Notes under the pieces: generated by a model
Databases searched by the model: none
Told to the model about the DNA's origin: nothing
Seen by the model: only the letters and a program-made list of their open reading frames with translations
In this document: positions 33,469-41,218 of the stretch, piece after piece
Layout of the letters: each line of letters opens with the position of its first letter
How positions within the stretch are numbered: the stretch's first letter is position 1
Assembly (NCBI RefSeq): GCF_014649375.1
Contig: NZ_BMSX01000015.1
Span: 186,001-250,000, forward strand
DNA from: Streptomyces aurantiogriseus
GTDB lineage: Bacteria > Actinomycetota > Actinomycetes > Streptomycetales > Streptomycetaceae
Direction: 5' to 3'
Length of the DNA stretch: 64,000 nt
Made by a program: the position numbers and the translations under genes

Positions 33469-35045
33469 CCCACCTCTCCCTGTCCTTCGGCGCTGCCCCG
33501 GACCTGCCCGTCCTCCTCGCCGTAGGCGTCCCCGTCGCCGTCCTGGCCCTGGTCCTGACCGGCTGGGTGATCAACCGCCGGGGAGCCAGCGACCAGAAGA
33601 AACGTTCCGGCAATCCCGCGGTCAAGGTCGCCGCCCTCGCCGCGCTCGGCTGCACCGCCTACAGCGCGGACACGAGCTGGCGATTCGCCGCCGACTACCT
33701 CGACATGGCCGGCACCACCGAGCGGGCCGGCATGTTCGCCGCCGCCGAACTGGCTCTGTTCGCGACCGCCCTGATGGCGCGGCAGAACCTGGCCACCCAG
33801 GGGGCGCCGGGGCTGCCGGGCACGCTGGTCTGGGTCATCACCGGAGTACAGGTGATACCGGCCTACGCCGAGAGCGGCCCCATCGGCGGCACCGTCCGGG
33901 CGTTCGTCGGCCCGATCATGGCGGCGATGCTGTGGCACCTCGCCATGGGCATCGAACTGCGCCTGCGCACCCCCGGCGCCGCCTCCCACGGGCTGATCGC
34001 CACGCTGGGGCGGGAGGTGCGCGAGCGACTGTTGTCCCGCCTCGGCATCGCCGCGCGGGACCGCGACGCCGCGCAGATCACCCGCGACCGGGCCACGACC
34101 CGAGCTGTCGCCATCGCCGCTCGCCTGGCTGAACGCAATCCCGAGCAGCGGACGAGCTGGCGCGGCCGAAGGCTCACCCGGCGGCTGTCGAAGGCGATCG
34201 GCCGAGCCTCGGTCGGCACCGACTCCGCGCAGCGAGCTGAGCTGCTCGACCAACTCGCGGCCCGACGGCACGCACTCGCCCTCGCCACGGTGCCCCTGCC
34301 CTCTCCCTGGTCCCCGCACTACAACAGAGCGGGCCTGGTCCCCGAACCGATCAGCGGGACCACCTCACTGGAAGCCGCGGTCCCCAGCAACGGTACCCAC
34401 GCCCACCCCTGCCCGGCCCGGGACCGGTCCGCGCAGGGAGAGGGGGGACCGGTCCCCGGGACCGGCCGGGCACCCGGCGTCAGCACGGTCCCCGAGCGCG
34501 GGGACCGTGAGGTGGGGACCGTGAGCAGAAAAACGGGGACCGAACCGTTTGGCACGGGGACCGAGAGGTCCCTCGGCAGCGGCGAGGGACCTGGCGAACA
34601 GCCGCACGAAGTGCCTACTCAGGCCCCCGAACAGGACCCGGGACCGACCGACGCCGAGACGGGGACCGACTCCACCGGGGACCGGGGACCGACAGATAAC
34701 AACACGGGGACCGACCCCGCTGGGGACCCCAGTCATGCAGTCCCGCTTCGGCGGAAGCCGACAGCGAAGCCCAAGGGCAAGCGCGGTGGCCGGTCCCGCA
34801 GCCAAAAGGCGCAGCGCCCGTCGCGGGAGCTGCAGGCGTCCGTGGACCAGCTCGTGCAGCAGGTCCTGCCACACGTCCCCGCCCTCCTGGAACGCGACGG
34901 CAACGAAGCGATCACCAGGGTCCAGCTCCGGGAGATCCTTCGGCGCGAGGGCCTGACGGGCGGCCGGAACGACCGACTCAGCCTCGTACTTCGCCAACTG
35001 CGGAGTGAGGCGACCGCCAACACAACAAGGAGCACCGCCCGATGA
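33465..35045 (+). CDS. SpdB/DUF2637-like membrane protein with long repeat linker
   Basis: The 526-residue protein starts with a membrane domain of about four helices (LPVLLAVGVPVAVLALVLTG, MFAAAELALFATALMA, TLVWVITGVQVIPAYA, AFVGPIMAAMLWHLAMGIEL). This is the DUF2637 / plasmid-spread (SpdB2-like) form. A charged helical part and a ~140-residue Gly/Thr/Pro linker (GTE, GTD, GDR units) follow, then a helical C-terminal domain (ELQASVDQLVQQVLPHVPAL). Spd proteins spread conjugative plasmids through mycelium. The linker is encoded by many GGGGACC copies (34444-34728). Start TTG overlaps the whiB stop. This start is preferred because earlier in-frame codons lie inside whiB. Confidence 0.75.
   Translation: MTHLSLSFGAAPDLPVLLAVGVPVAVLALVLTGWVINRRGASDQKKRSGNPAVKVAALAALGCTAYSADTSWRFAADYLDMAGTTERAGMFAAAELALFATALMARQNLATQGAPGLPGTLVWVITGVQVIPAYAESGPIGGTVRAFVGPIMAAMLWHLAMGIELRLRTPGAASHGLIATLGREVRERLLSRLGIAARDRDAAQITRDRATTRAVAIAARLAERNPEQRTSWRGRRLTRRLSKAIGRASVGTDSAQRAELLDQLAARRHALALATVPLPSPWSPHYNRAGLVPEPISGTTSLEAAVPSNGTHAHPCPARDRSAQGEGGPVPGTGRAPGVSTVPERGDREVGTVSRKTGTEPFGTGTERSLGSGEGPGEQPHEVPTQAPEQDPGPTDAETGTDSTGDRGPTDNNTGTDPAGDPSHAVPLRRKPTAKPKGKRGGRSRSQKAQRPSRELQASVDQLVQQVLPHVPALLERDGNEAITRVQLREILRREGLTGGRNDRLSLVLRQLRSEATANTTRSTAR
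34444..34728 (+). repeat. Array of GGGGACC motifs in both orientations
   Basis: At least ten copies of GGGGACC(G), some inverted as (C)GGTCCCC, lie irregularly spaced from the palindrome GGGGACCGGTCCCC (34444-34457) to 34722. Three more inverted copies lie just upstream (near 34312, 34340 and 34380). All forward copies keep the frame and encode Gly-Thr or Gly-Asp, so the array could be shaped by either protein or DNA function. Confidence 0.65.
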
Positions 35046-35233
35046 AGACCTGCCGCCGCTTCACCACGATCCGCAAGGAGTTTGAGCGGGAGATCGGCTT
35101 CCTGAGCGCCCACTCAACGCGGCACGCCGGCAGGCCAGCAGCGAAGGCCAGTGCGAAGCATGCGCTGTCGGCGAAGCAGCAGATGGCAAAGGCCCTTAGC
35201 CAGCACGTCGGTCGCTGCCCCGAGTGTGGCTGA
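35042..35233 (+). CDS. Small basic element protein
   Basis: This 63-residue product (MKTCRRFTTIRKEFEREIGF at the start) is rich in Arg/Lys/His and ends with HVGRCPECG, a possible half of a zinc site with Cys4. It starts in an ATGA overlap with the SpdB-like gene, so it is translated by coupling. No family is recognised. Confidence 0.65.
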   Translation: MKTCRRFTTIRKEFEREIGFLSAHSTRHAGRPAAKASAKHALSAKQQMAKALSQHVGRCPECG

Positions 35234-35335
35234 CGCCGGCAAAGCCGCAGCTCACTGCCCCTTATTGCGACCGGTGGCCCCGCCCAGTGCCGGGCCACCG
35301 CCCAGTTTCCAGGAGGCACCACCATCGACCCCCTC

Positions 35336-35560
35336 ATGGCGCGCTCGTCCGCGCCGACCACCGCCGAAGCTGGCGCCTGGGCGGACGTCCTGGTCCGCCG
35401 ACGGCACCTGCACGCCGCGGTCCTCACCCCGACTGGCCAGTGGCTCGTCCAGCACGAGCCCGACGGCCCCGTCCGCGTGCTCGCAGGACCGGCCGACGTC
35501 GTGGAGCTGGCCGCCGCCATCCAGCACCGAATCCGCACCACGAGGCCCCGCACCCGATGA
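35336..35560 (+). CDS. Small element protein upstream of mobC
   Basis: The 74-residue product (WADVLVRRRHLHAAVLTPTG, then WLVQHEPDGPVRVLAGPADV) has an alternating beta-rich look, with the end overlapping the mobC start (ATGA). The strong RBS CAGGAGGCACCACC is followed at the ideal distance by ATC (35321), not ATG; the first ATG lies five codons later at 35336. Either the RBS is spaced unusually far or a rare ATC start adds IDPL. No function is known. Confidence 0.65.
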   Translation: MARSSAPTTAEAGAWADVLVRRRHLHAAVLTPTGQWLVQHEPDGPVRVLAGPADVVELAAAIQHRIRTTRPRTR

Positions 35561-36189
35561 CGAACACGAACGAGAACGGCGACGCCCCGGAACCTGATCG
35601 TGACCTCAACTCGGTCTCGGGGCGAGCAAGTTATCGATCAAGGCACTCTTCCCCGTCGGGGAAGGCGCCTTCGACCGGACCCGCCCCAGGGGTGGCGGGA
35701 GCGGACCAGCACCGGGGGGCGCTGGTCCACGAGGCCACGACCGAGGGCGGATCGCAGCCGGAGAAGCAGCCGTCACCGCGCAAGCGCCGCGACGCGAAGA
35801 AGACCTCGCGCAAGCGCTCACCGAAGCCGCCCGCGAACAAGCGTGATTACGTGTGCAGCGTCCGCTTGAACGGCGACGAGAAGACCCTCCTCGTCGCCGC
35901 CGCCAACGCCGCCCGTACGAGCCTGCCCGCCTTCCTCGCGCGCAGCGGCCTCGCCGCCGCGCATGATCGCGAGAACACCGCTGCAGCCATCGCCGGCCAT
36001 CGCGAACTGGTCGCCGAGCTCTTCGCCGCCCGCCGACATCTCGGTCACGTGGGGAACAACCTCAACCAGGTAGCCCGTGCCATCAATTCCGGTGGTCAGC
36101 CCACGGAGGTCGACGCCGTCGTCGCAGCGGTCCAACTTGCCGTGACCCGCGTGCAGGCGGCTACGGACCGGCTGCTGGACAGGCGGTGA
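35557..36189 (+). CDS. mobC: MobC-like relaxosome accessory protein
   Basis: This 210-residue protein has a disordered basic N-terminus (residues 1-95, with KRRDAKKTSRKRSPKPP) and a ribbon-helix-helix-like core (RDYVCSVRLNGDEKTLLVAA, RTSLPAFLARSGL). The MobC signature GHVGNNLNQVARAINSGG follows. MobC opens DNA at oriT and recruits the relaxase, whose gene follows 32 bp later. An AT-richer stretch with the palindrome CTTCCCCGTCGGGGAAG (35648-35664) lies inside this gene and could be part of oriT, which is a guess. The start overlaps the preceding stop by ATGA. Confidence 0.88.
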   Translation: MTNTNENGDAPEPDRDLNSVSGRASYRSRHSSPSGKAPSTGPAPGVAGADQHRGALVHEATTEGGSQPEKQPSPRKRRDAKKTSRKRSPKPPANKRDYVCSVRLNGDEKTLLVAAANAARTSLPAFLARSGLAAAHDRENTAAAIAGHRELVAELFAARRHLGHVGNNLNQVARAINSGGQPTEVDAVVAAVQLAVTRVQAATDRLLDRR

Positions 36190-36221
36190 TTCCACTTGAT
36201 CAATCGTTCTAGGACAGCAGC

Positions 36222-37931
36222 GTGATCCCCAGGATCCACAAGCGCGGGCAGCGCACCCTCGGCCTCCTCTACTACCTGTACGGGCCGGGCAAGTACGAGG
36301 AACACACCGATCCGCACCTGGTCGCCTCCTGGGACCACAACGCCCCCGACACCGGCCGCGACGAGTCCGCCACCCTCAAGCAGCTCCAGCAACTCCTCGA
36401 CCAGCCCCTGGAAAACATCGACGAGGCGGAGCGGCCGACGAGGCACGTCTGGCACCTGTCCGTCCGCAACGCCGCCGAAGACCGCATCCTCAGCGACGAG
36501 GAGTGGGGCGACATCGCCCGCCGTATGGTTGCCGCCGCCGGCGTCGACGACCCTGAGCAGGGCGCAGGCTGCCGGTGGGCGGCCGTCCGCCATGCCGACG
36601 ACCACATCCACATCGTCGCCACCCTCGTCCAGGAGGACGGCTACAAGCCCGACCTGGACCACGATGCCGCCCGCGTCCAAGCCCAAGCCCGAGCTCTGGA
36701 AGTGGAGTTGGGCCTGCGCCGTCTCAACAAGGGCGACGGCACTGCCGCGAAACGGCCTACCAGCGCCGAACGCCACAAGGCCGAACGCCAGGGCCGGGAG
36801 CGGACGGCGCGTGAGGAACTGCGCGAGACCGTACGCCGCGCGGTGGCCGGCGCACAGAGTGAGGAGGAGTTCTTCGACCGGCTGGCTGCCGCAGGATTGC
36901 TCATCCGCAAGCGGGCCGCCCCATCCGGAGACCTACTCGGGTATAAGGTCGCCCTGCCCGACGACCGCAACGCCCAGGACGAGCCGGTGTTCTACCCCGG
37001 CGCCCGGCTCGCGCCGGACCTGTCCCTCCCCCGCATCCGGGAACGCTGGTCCGCCGACAGCCACACCCCGGACACCGCGCCAGGGGAGCCTGCGCCGAGC
37101 GGCCCGGCCTCCGCCCGAAGGCGTACGGCCTCGGCCGCATGGCAGGCGGTGCTGATCGTCGAGCACAGCGACGACGCGGTGGCCGCCGCGTACATCGCGG
37201 CAGCCGGGGAGGTCCTGGACGCGCTGGCGAAGACCTCCGCCGCCCACACCCGCCGTGAACTGCGGGAAGCAGCCTGGGCGTTCGAGCGGGCATCCCGCTC
37301 CCACGTCCGGGCCGAGCACGGGCACAACCAGGCTCTGCGGCAGGCCGCCCGCGACCTCGTGCGCAGCGGTCCCGCGATCGGCCGTGGCGAGGACGGCGCG
37401 ACCACCGCGATGGCGATCGACATGCTGTTCTTCCTGATCACGGCCGCCGCCCACTGGCACGCGAAAAGGAACCACGCCCAGCAGGCCGCCGCAGCCCGCC
37501 AGGCCGCCGAGCACCTACGTGCCGCCTACCAGGCCGCCGCCGCGCAGCCCCTCGGCGCCCTCTACCAGCGAGGGCGGCACCTGAACCGCCCCCTACAGCA
37601 GCGGCAGACGGCGGCGCTGCGCGAGGCGCTGCCGAAACTGGCCGAGCGGATCCTGGCCGAGCCCGGCTGGTACGCCCTCGCCGCCACGCTCGCAGACGCC
37701 GAGAACGCCGGCCACGACCCAGCCGTCCTCCTCGCCGAAGCAGCCGGACAACGGGAATTGGCCACCGCTGAGTCGGTCAGCGACGTACTCGTGTGGCGGC
37801 TGCGCCGGGCCGCCGGCCTTCCCGCAGACATCACCGGCATGGCACCCGGCGGCCACGGAGCAGCCCCGGGCACACGCCGCGCGCAACGGCCCGACCAAGA
37901 ACGGTCGGGATCTCGTAGCCGCAGGCAATGA
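36222..37931 (+). CDS. MOB-type relaxase / mobilisation nuclease
   Basis: The 569-residue protein has the relaxase three-histidine motif HADDHIHIVATL (His124, His128, His130). It also has N-terminal tyrosines (LLYYLYGPGKYEEH, residues 16-28), of which one is the likely nicking residue, and a conserved HVWHLSVRNAAEDRILSDEE. This is the actinobacterial MobA/VirD2-like form paired with MobC. It cuts one strand at oriT and pilots it into the recipient. The C-terminal half is a long Ala-rich helical region. It starts with GTG after a weak RBS. Together with mobC it defines the DNA-processing half of transfer; the mating channel genes start at 61 kb. Confidence 0.92.
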   Translation: MIPRIHKRGQRTLGLLYYLYGPGKYEEHTDPHLVASWDHNAPDTGRDESATLKQLQQLLDQPLENIDEAERPTRHVWHLSVRNAAEDRILSDEEWGDIARRMVAAAGVDDPEQGAGCRWAAVRHADDHIHIVATLVQEDGYKPDLDHDAARVQAQARALEVELGLRRLNKGDGTAAKRPTSAERHKAERQGRERTAREELRETVRRAVAGAQSEEEFFDRLAAAGLLIRKRAAPSGDLLGYKVALPDDRNAQDEPVFYPGARLAPDLSLPRIRERWSADSHTPDTAPGEPAPSGPASARRRTASAAWQAVLIVEHSDDAVAAAYIAAAGEVLDALAKTSAAHTRRELREAAWAFERASRSHVRAEHGHNQALRQAARDLVRSGPAIGRGEDGATTAMAIDMLFFLITAAAHWHAKRNHAQQAAAARQAAEHLRAAYQAAAAQPLGALYQRGRHLNRPLQQRQTAALREALPKLAERILAEPGWYALAATLADAENAGHDPAVLLAEAAGQRELATAESVSDVLVWRLRRAAGLPADITGMAPGGHGAAPGTRRAQRPDQERSGSRSRRQ

Positions 37932-38014
37932 CTGTTGACTCTTTGAATGGAAGCTGGTCAGGCAGTTGCGGCACGATCATCATGTGTGCAGGACGAGACG
38001 AAGGAGGACCACGG

Positions 38015-38470
38015 TTGTTCCACCGGATAGGGCGCCGCCGCGCGGAGGAAGAAATCGCCGGGATACTGCGCAGGCACGCGGAGCTCGAGGCGCGGATGAT
38101 CGCGAACCAGATGCCACCGCACCTCGCGCAGTCGGCCGCCGCCCCGGAGCCGCCCGCTGAGCCGACGCCCGTGGTGGACGATTTCCTGCCACCGGAGCTG
38201 CGGGTGCCCAGCCACGATCAGGTCGAGGGCCGGGTGATGCCCTGGCCGTGGCCGATCGTCCTCGACGACAAGATCCTTGCCTGCGCCGAGTGCGAGACGT
38301 ACCGGGACTGGCTCATCATCTCCACCCGCGGCCAGGTGTGGCTGCGCTGCCGCACCGGGCACCAGCAGCTCGAACCACGTCTCGACACCGCCTGGTTCAA
38401 CCGGTGCTCCGGCCCCTCGGACGCAACGCACGCGACGTTCGAGGACTGCCTGCGCCACCTCGGCCACTGA
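38015..38470 (+). CDS. Hypothetical element protein with zinc-ribbon-like Cys pairs
   Basis: I chose the TTG at 38015 because GAAGGAGGACCACGG sits directly in front. The frame can be opened to 37928, overlapping the relaxase stop, but that adds a stretch without support. The 151-residue product begins MFHRIGRRRAEEEIAGILRR (helical). It has ACAECETYRDWL and WLRCRTGHQQLE, a CxxC plus C/H pair that may bind zinc. A C-terminal NRCSGPSDATHATFEDCL follows. It resembles conserved but unnamed proteins found after relaxase genes in Streptomyces elements. Confidence 0.72.
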   Translation: MFHRIGRRRAEEEIAGILRRHAELEARMIANQMPPHLAQSAAAPEPPAEPTPVVDDFLPPELRVPSHDQVEGRVMPWPWPIVLDDKILACAECETYRDWLIISTRGQVWLRCRTGHQQLEPRLDTAWFNRCSGPSDATHATFEDCLRHLGH

Positions 38471-38545
38471 CCCCTCCCCTACGACCCCACCGGGCCTACG
38501 GGGCCCGCACTGCCCAAATGCCACCAAGCACCAAGGGGTCTCTCC

Positions 38546-39244
38546 GTGCGCGTCCGCGTCGCCACCGCCGTTCTCGGCCTCACCACCGTCACCGTCCTCG
38601 CCCTGCCCGCCTGCTCCACCAACTCCGGCGAAGCGAAGCCCGCCCCATCGTCCGCCGCCGGCTCCGGCAACCCGGCCAACGGCGAACGGCAGACGGCGCC
38701 GCTGTCGTCGGCCGCGCTGCAAACCCTGCTCCTCGACGAGAGCGGCCTCGGCACCAGCTACACCCGCAAGCCCGAGCCCACCGCCCAGCACGACGACGTC
38801 ACCGTCCTCGGCTGCCCCGCCCTCGACCGACTCGGCGGCGAGGCGGCCACCGGGGGCTCGCTGGACTTCCCCCGCAAGGCGAAGGCGTCGTTCACCTACA
38901 CGGGCGACAGCGACTCTGAGGTCTCCGAGGAGCTGTACAGCGACACCTCGGACAAGCTCTCCGACGGCACCGGGCGGATCTTTGACGCGATGACCGGCTG
39001 CCCGGAGTATCAGGTCCTGGTGGGCAGTAGCACGGTTGGTGTCACCACGCATCGGGCGTCCGCGCCCCACCTTGGCGATGAGCGATGGAGCATGCTCCTC
39101 ACCTTCTCCGCCGGCGGGCAGGACAGCGTCGTCAAGCAGACCGCGGTCCGTACGGGGAACGTTCTGTTGATCGTCTCCGGCGCACCCGCCCTCGTCGACC
39201 AGAACCTCGACAGGGCTCTCGCCAAGGCGACAGCGTCCCGCTGA
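38546..39244 (+). CDS. Secreted lipoprotein of the element
   Basis: The 232-residue protein has a signal peptide (VRVATAVLGLTTVTVLALPA) ending in the lipobox LPAC. A Ser/Ala/Pro linker is followed by a globular domain with two Cys (TVLGCPALDRL, MTGCPEYQVL) that may form a disulfide. The domain plan (AALQTLLLDESGLGTSYTRK at the start) resembles PknH-type extracellular sensor domains of actinobacterial lipoproteins. Its role may be surface exclusion or mating-pair contact, by location only. Two hairpins follow its stop, the first at 39257-39308. Confidence 0.78.
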   Translation: MRVRVATAVLGLTTVTVLALPACSTNSGEAKPAPSSAAGSGNPANGERQTAPLSSAALQTLLLDESGLGTSYTRKPEPTAQHDDVTVLGCPALDRLGGEAATGGSLDFPRKAKASFTYTGDSDSEVSEELYSDTSDKLSDGTGRIFDAMTGCPEYQVLVGSSTVGVTTHRASAPHLGDERWSMLLTFSAGGQDSVVKQTAVRTGNVLLIVSGAPALVDQNLDRALAKATASR

Positions 39245-39256
39245 CGCTCCCCCTCC

Positions 39257-39308
39257 CATGTCACGGGCGCCCCCGGCCACGCGAACGGCCAGGGGCGCCC
39301 GTGACATG
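39257..39308. terminator. Strong hairpin terminator
   Basis: An almost perfect stem of more than 20 bp (39257-39278 with 39287-39308, one extra or mismatched base) lies 13 bp after the lipoprotein stop. It ends the plus-strand mobilisation operon. Confidence 0.85.
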
Positions 39309-39351
39309 TCCGGCCATCGAGAGGCGCACAAGCTAGTGGTCACAACACGAA

Positions 39352-39384
39352 GCCCGGCTCTCCCGAATTTTGGGAGGGCCGGGC
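39352..39384. terminator. Hairpin terminator of the minus-strand block
   Basis: A 13-bp stem with one T/C mismatch (39352-39364 with 39372-39384) and loop GAATTTT lies 28 bp beyond the stop of the DUF317 gene. It ends the converging minus-strand transcript. Confidence 0.8.
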
Positions 39385-39411
39385 ATGTGTATGCGAACGG
39401 TCGGCCGGTAC

Positions 39412-40248
39412 TCAGCCGGCCGGGGCGCGCAGGAGTCGGTCCCGCGTGCTCTCGGGCAGCACCCGGCGCAGAACCGGCGCGGTGGAGCTGAGGGAGGCAG
39501 CGAAGGCGGCGACGATATCGTGCGGCACGCTGGCGCTGAAGGACACGGCCCACAGGCAGGGCGCACCCAGGACAGGCTCTGCCCATGCCTGCCATCCGGC
39601 AGGTCCCGCCTCGTCCGCCTCGACGGTCAGGGCGTGGGGGTCGGCGTCCTGGATGAGGGGCGGCACCTCGCCGAGGCTGAGGTGGGAGGTGAAGGTCGGG
39701 TCTGTAGCCCCCGCGTCGGGCTGGTCGACGTCGCGGAGCCAGCCGTGTGCGGTGACGGCGTCGAGGACCAACTCAGGCCTGGTGAACCCGGTGGTGGGCT
39801 GGTCGCGGGCATCAAGCGCGAGGAGGAAGTCGACGAGGACCTCGCCCGGGACGTCGGGGGTGAAGTAGGCGGACCACTGCGCAAGCGGAGTGGTCACGTC
39901 CTCGCGGGCGGAGACCTGCCACGCAATCGGCAGCTCGCCCAGGCGAAACGGCTCGTCCGCCAGGGTCCATTGAGCCCACCGGAGGGTATCGGGGCTCATG
40001 TGAAGGACGGTGCTGCGCAGGACCTGCCGATCCTCCGGGGCCTCGTCCGGTTCCTGGCGTCCTCGGACAATCGCCAGGCTCGTCCAGCCGAGGTCGGCGA
40101 GCGTGTCGGCGACGGTGTCGTAGAGACGTCCGTCGTCACCGGCCAGGTGTCTGGGGCCGACCCAGTACGCGGGCTGGGCACGGTTCGGGGTGGACGCGTC
40201 GCGTGGGGGGTTGGGGTTCAGGGGCGCCTCCAGGGGCTGGGTGCATGT
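39412..40248 (-). CDS. DUF317 protein with no normal start codon
   Basis: From an internal ATG at 39999 the frame gives MSPDTLRWAQWTLADEPFRL, then LPIAWQVSARED and WSAYFTPDVPGEVLVDFLLA, a typical DUF317 domain. Family similarity, however, continues upstream in the same frame (AYWVGPRHLAGDDGRLYDTV, ADTLADLGWTSLAIVRGR), where there is no ATG, GTG or TTG back to the TAG that ends the previous gene. An ATG at 40246 overlapping that TAG is one frame off, and a C-rich run near 40220 could hold an indel. Either the gene is frameshifted or it uses a rare CTG start. DUF317 proteins are numerous in Streptomyces elements, of unknown function. Confidence 0.7.
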   Translation of the reverse strand, partial: TCTQPLEAPLNPNPPRDASTPNRAQPAYWVGPRHLAGDDGRLYDTVADTLADLGWTSLAIVRGRQEPDEAPEDRQVLRSTVLHMSPDTLRWAQWTLADEPFRLGELPIAWQVSAREDVTTPLAQWSAYFTPDVPGEVLVDFLLALDARDQPTTGFTRPELVLDAVTAHGWLRDVDQPDAGATDPTFTSHLSLGEVPPLIQDADPHALTVEADEAGPAGWQAWAEPVLGAPCLWAVSFSASVPHDIVAAFAASLSSTAPVLRRVLPESTRDRLLRAPAG

Positions 40249-40539
40249 CTACTTGCCGCCGACGGTGCGGCGCGGGCGGCGCGGTGGCACCTGGACGGGG
40301 GCCTGCCAGGTCAGGGCGACGGCTACCTCGGGCGGCAGATGCCCGAACTGGCTGTCCGCGTCCCGCCCTTCGGCCAGGTAGACGACAGGCCGTCCGGCCT
40401 CATCCCGGGCTTCGACGACCTGTGCTGCGCGGTGAGCCATGGGGAAGAACGGGTTCATCGCCATCCGCAGGGGCGCGGTCCGGTCGCAGGTGGAAAGGCG
40501 GTCGATGAGGTCACCGACGGTCATCTCCGAGGGCTGCAC
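40249..40539 (-). CDS. Small hypothetical protein of the DUF317 operon
   Basis: This 96-residue protein (MTVGDLIDRLSTCDRTAPLR, then MAHRAAQVVEARDEAGRPVV) ends in a basic tail RRPRRTVGGK. RBS AAAGGAGACTTTTC before the GTG is strong. Its stop TAG is in the same frame as the DUF317 reading that follows, so read-through would make a fusion. Small proteins of this kind recur next to DUF317 genes. Function unknown. Confidence 0.75.
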   Translation of the reverse strand: MQPSEMTVGDLIDRLSTCDRTAPLRMAMNPFFPMAHRAAQVVEARDEAGRPVVYLAEGRDADSQFGHLPPEVAVALTWQAPVQVPPRRPRRTVGGK

Positions 40540-40660
40540 GAAAAGTCTCCTTTCGTTCGGGAAGCAGGTTCACGAGACGGCGGAGTATCGCGCCGTTCGA
40601 TGGGTGGGACAGGGAGTGCGGCGCCGAGTCAGGTCTCCCGAAACGGACTCGACTTTCCTC

Positions 40661-41014
40661 TCACAAGGGCCGGGAGGTCCCCAGCACGCGCGTCACGGCG
40701 GCGGCCACGATATCGGCCGGCGTCTCGGTGTCGAACAAAATGCTGTATCCCGGAACTTTCGCCGTGCCGGTGACGGCAATCTTCCATCCCTCGCCGTCGG
40801 TTCCGGGGCGGCCGAGCGGGAACCATCCCAAGTAGAAACGGCCATCCTTCGAATTGACATGCACGTCGGCGCGGTCGTCCACAACCATGTGGAAGTCGTC
40901 GGCGGAGAATTGATCCATGACGAGCGTGGGCTGGCCCGGGCCGAGCCGCCAGTCGCGCAACCTCAGGGCCTGGACGGTGGTGGAGAATCCGGGGCTCACG
41001 GGAGCCACGGTCAC
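40661..41014 (-). CDS. Short DUF317-type protein
   Basis: The 117-residue protein has a single DUF317-like unit (FSADDFHMVVDDRADVHVNS, FYLGWFPLGRPG, GWKIAVTGTAKVPGYSILFD, ADIVAAAVTRVL). It is half the length of the paralogue at 48371. RBS GAGAGGTGATC precedes the GTG. It probably heads the 41014 to 39412 operon. No function is known for the family; most members are in conjugative elements. Confidence 0.78.
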   Translation of the reverse strand: MTVAPVSPGFSTTVQALRLRDWRLGPGQPTLVMDQFSADDFHMVVDDRADVHVNSKDGRFYLGWFPLGRPGTDGEGWKIAVTGTAKVPGYSILFDTETPADIVAAAVTRVLGTSRPL

Positions 41015-41186
41015 GGGCGATCACCTCTCTGACCTGGAGTTTTATGGGAAGGTCGTCTACGTTGACATGTCCCATCGCTCGTTGGCCAGTCTTTCTTGGC
41101 TCTTTCCTGTCTGCCCCGGGCGAACTGCGGTCCCGCACCATTTATGGGATCCCAAATCGCGTGGCCGGATCTCACGATCAAGGGCC

Positions 41187-41212
41187 GCTCGGTGGCCGAT
41201 CGGCCACCGAGC
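41187..41212. terminator. Palindromic terminator after the NTPase-nuclease gene
   Basis: A perfect palindrome with 13-bp arms and no loop bases (half-site GCTCGGTGGCCGA) lies 7 bp beyond the stop of the minus-strand NTPase-nuclease gene. It can fold as a hairpin and isolates this gene from the DUF317 operon. An operator role is also possible. Confidence 0.65.
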
Positions 41213-41218
41213 CGAGAC

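Noticed and set aside
37958..39595. 545-codon minus-strand ORF across several plus-strand genes
   Set aside because: The Gly/Arg/Ala composition is typical of antisense frames and it crosses a strong terminator. The plus-strand genes have RBSs and recognisable features.
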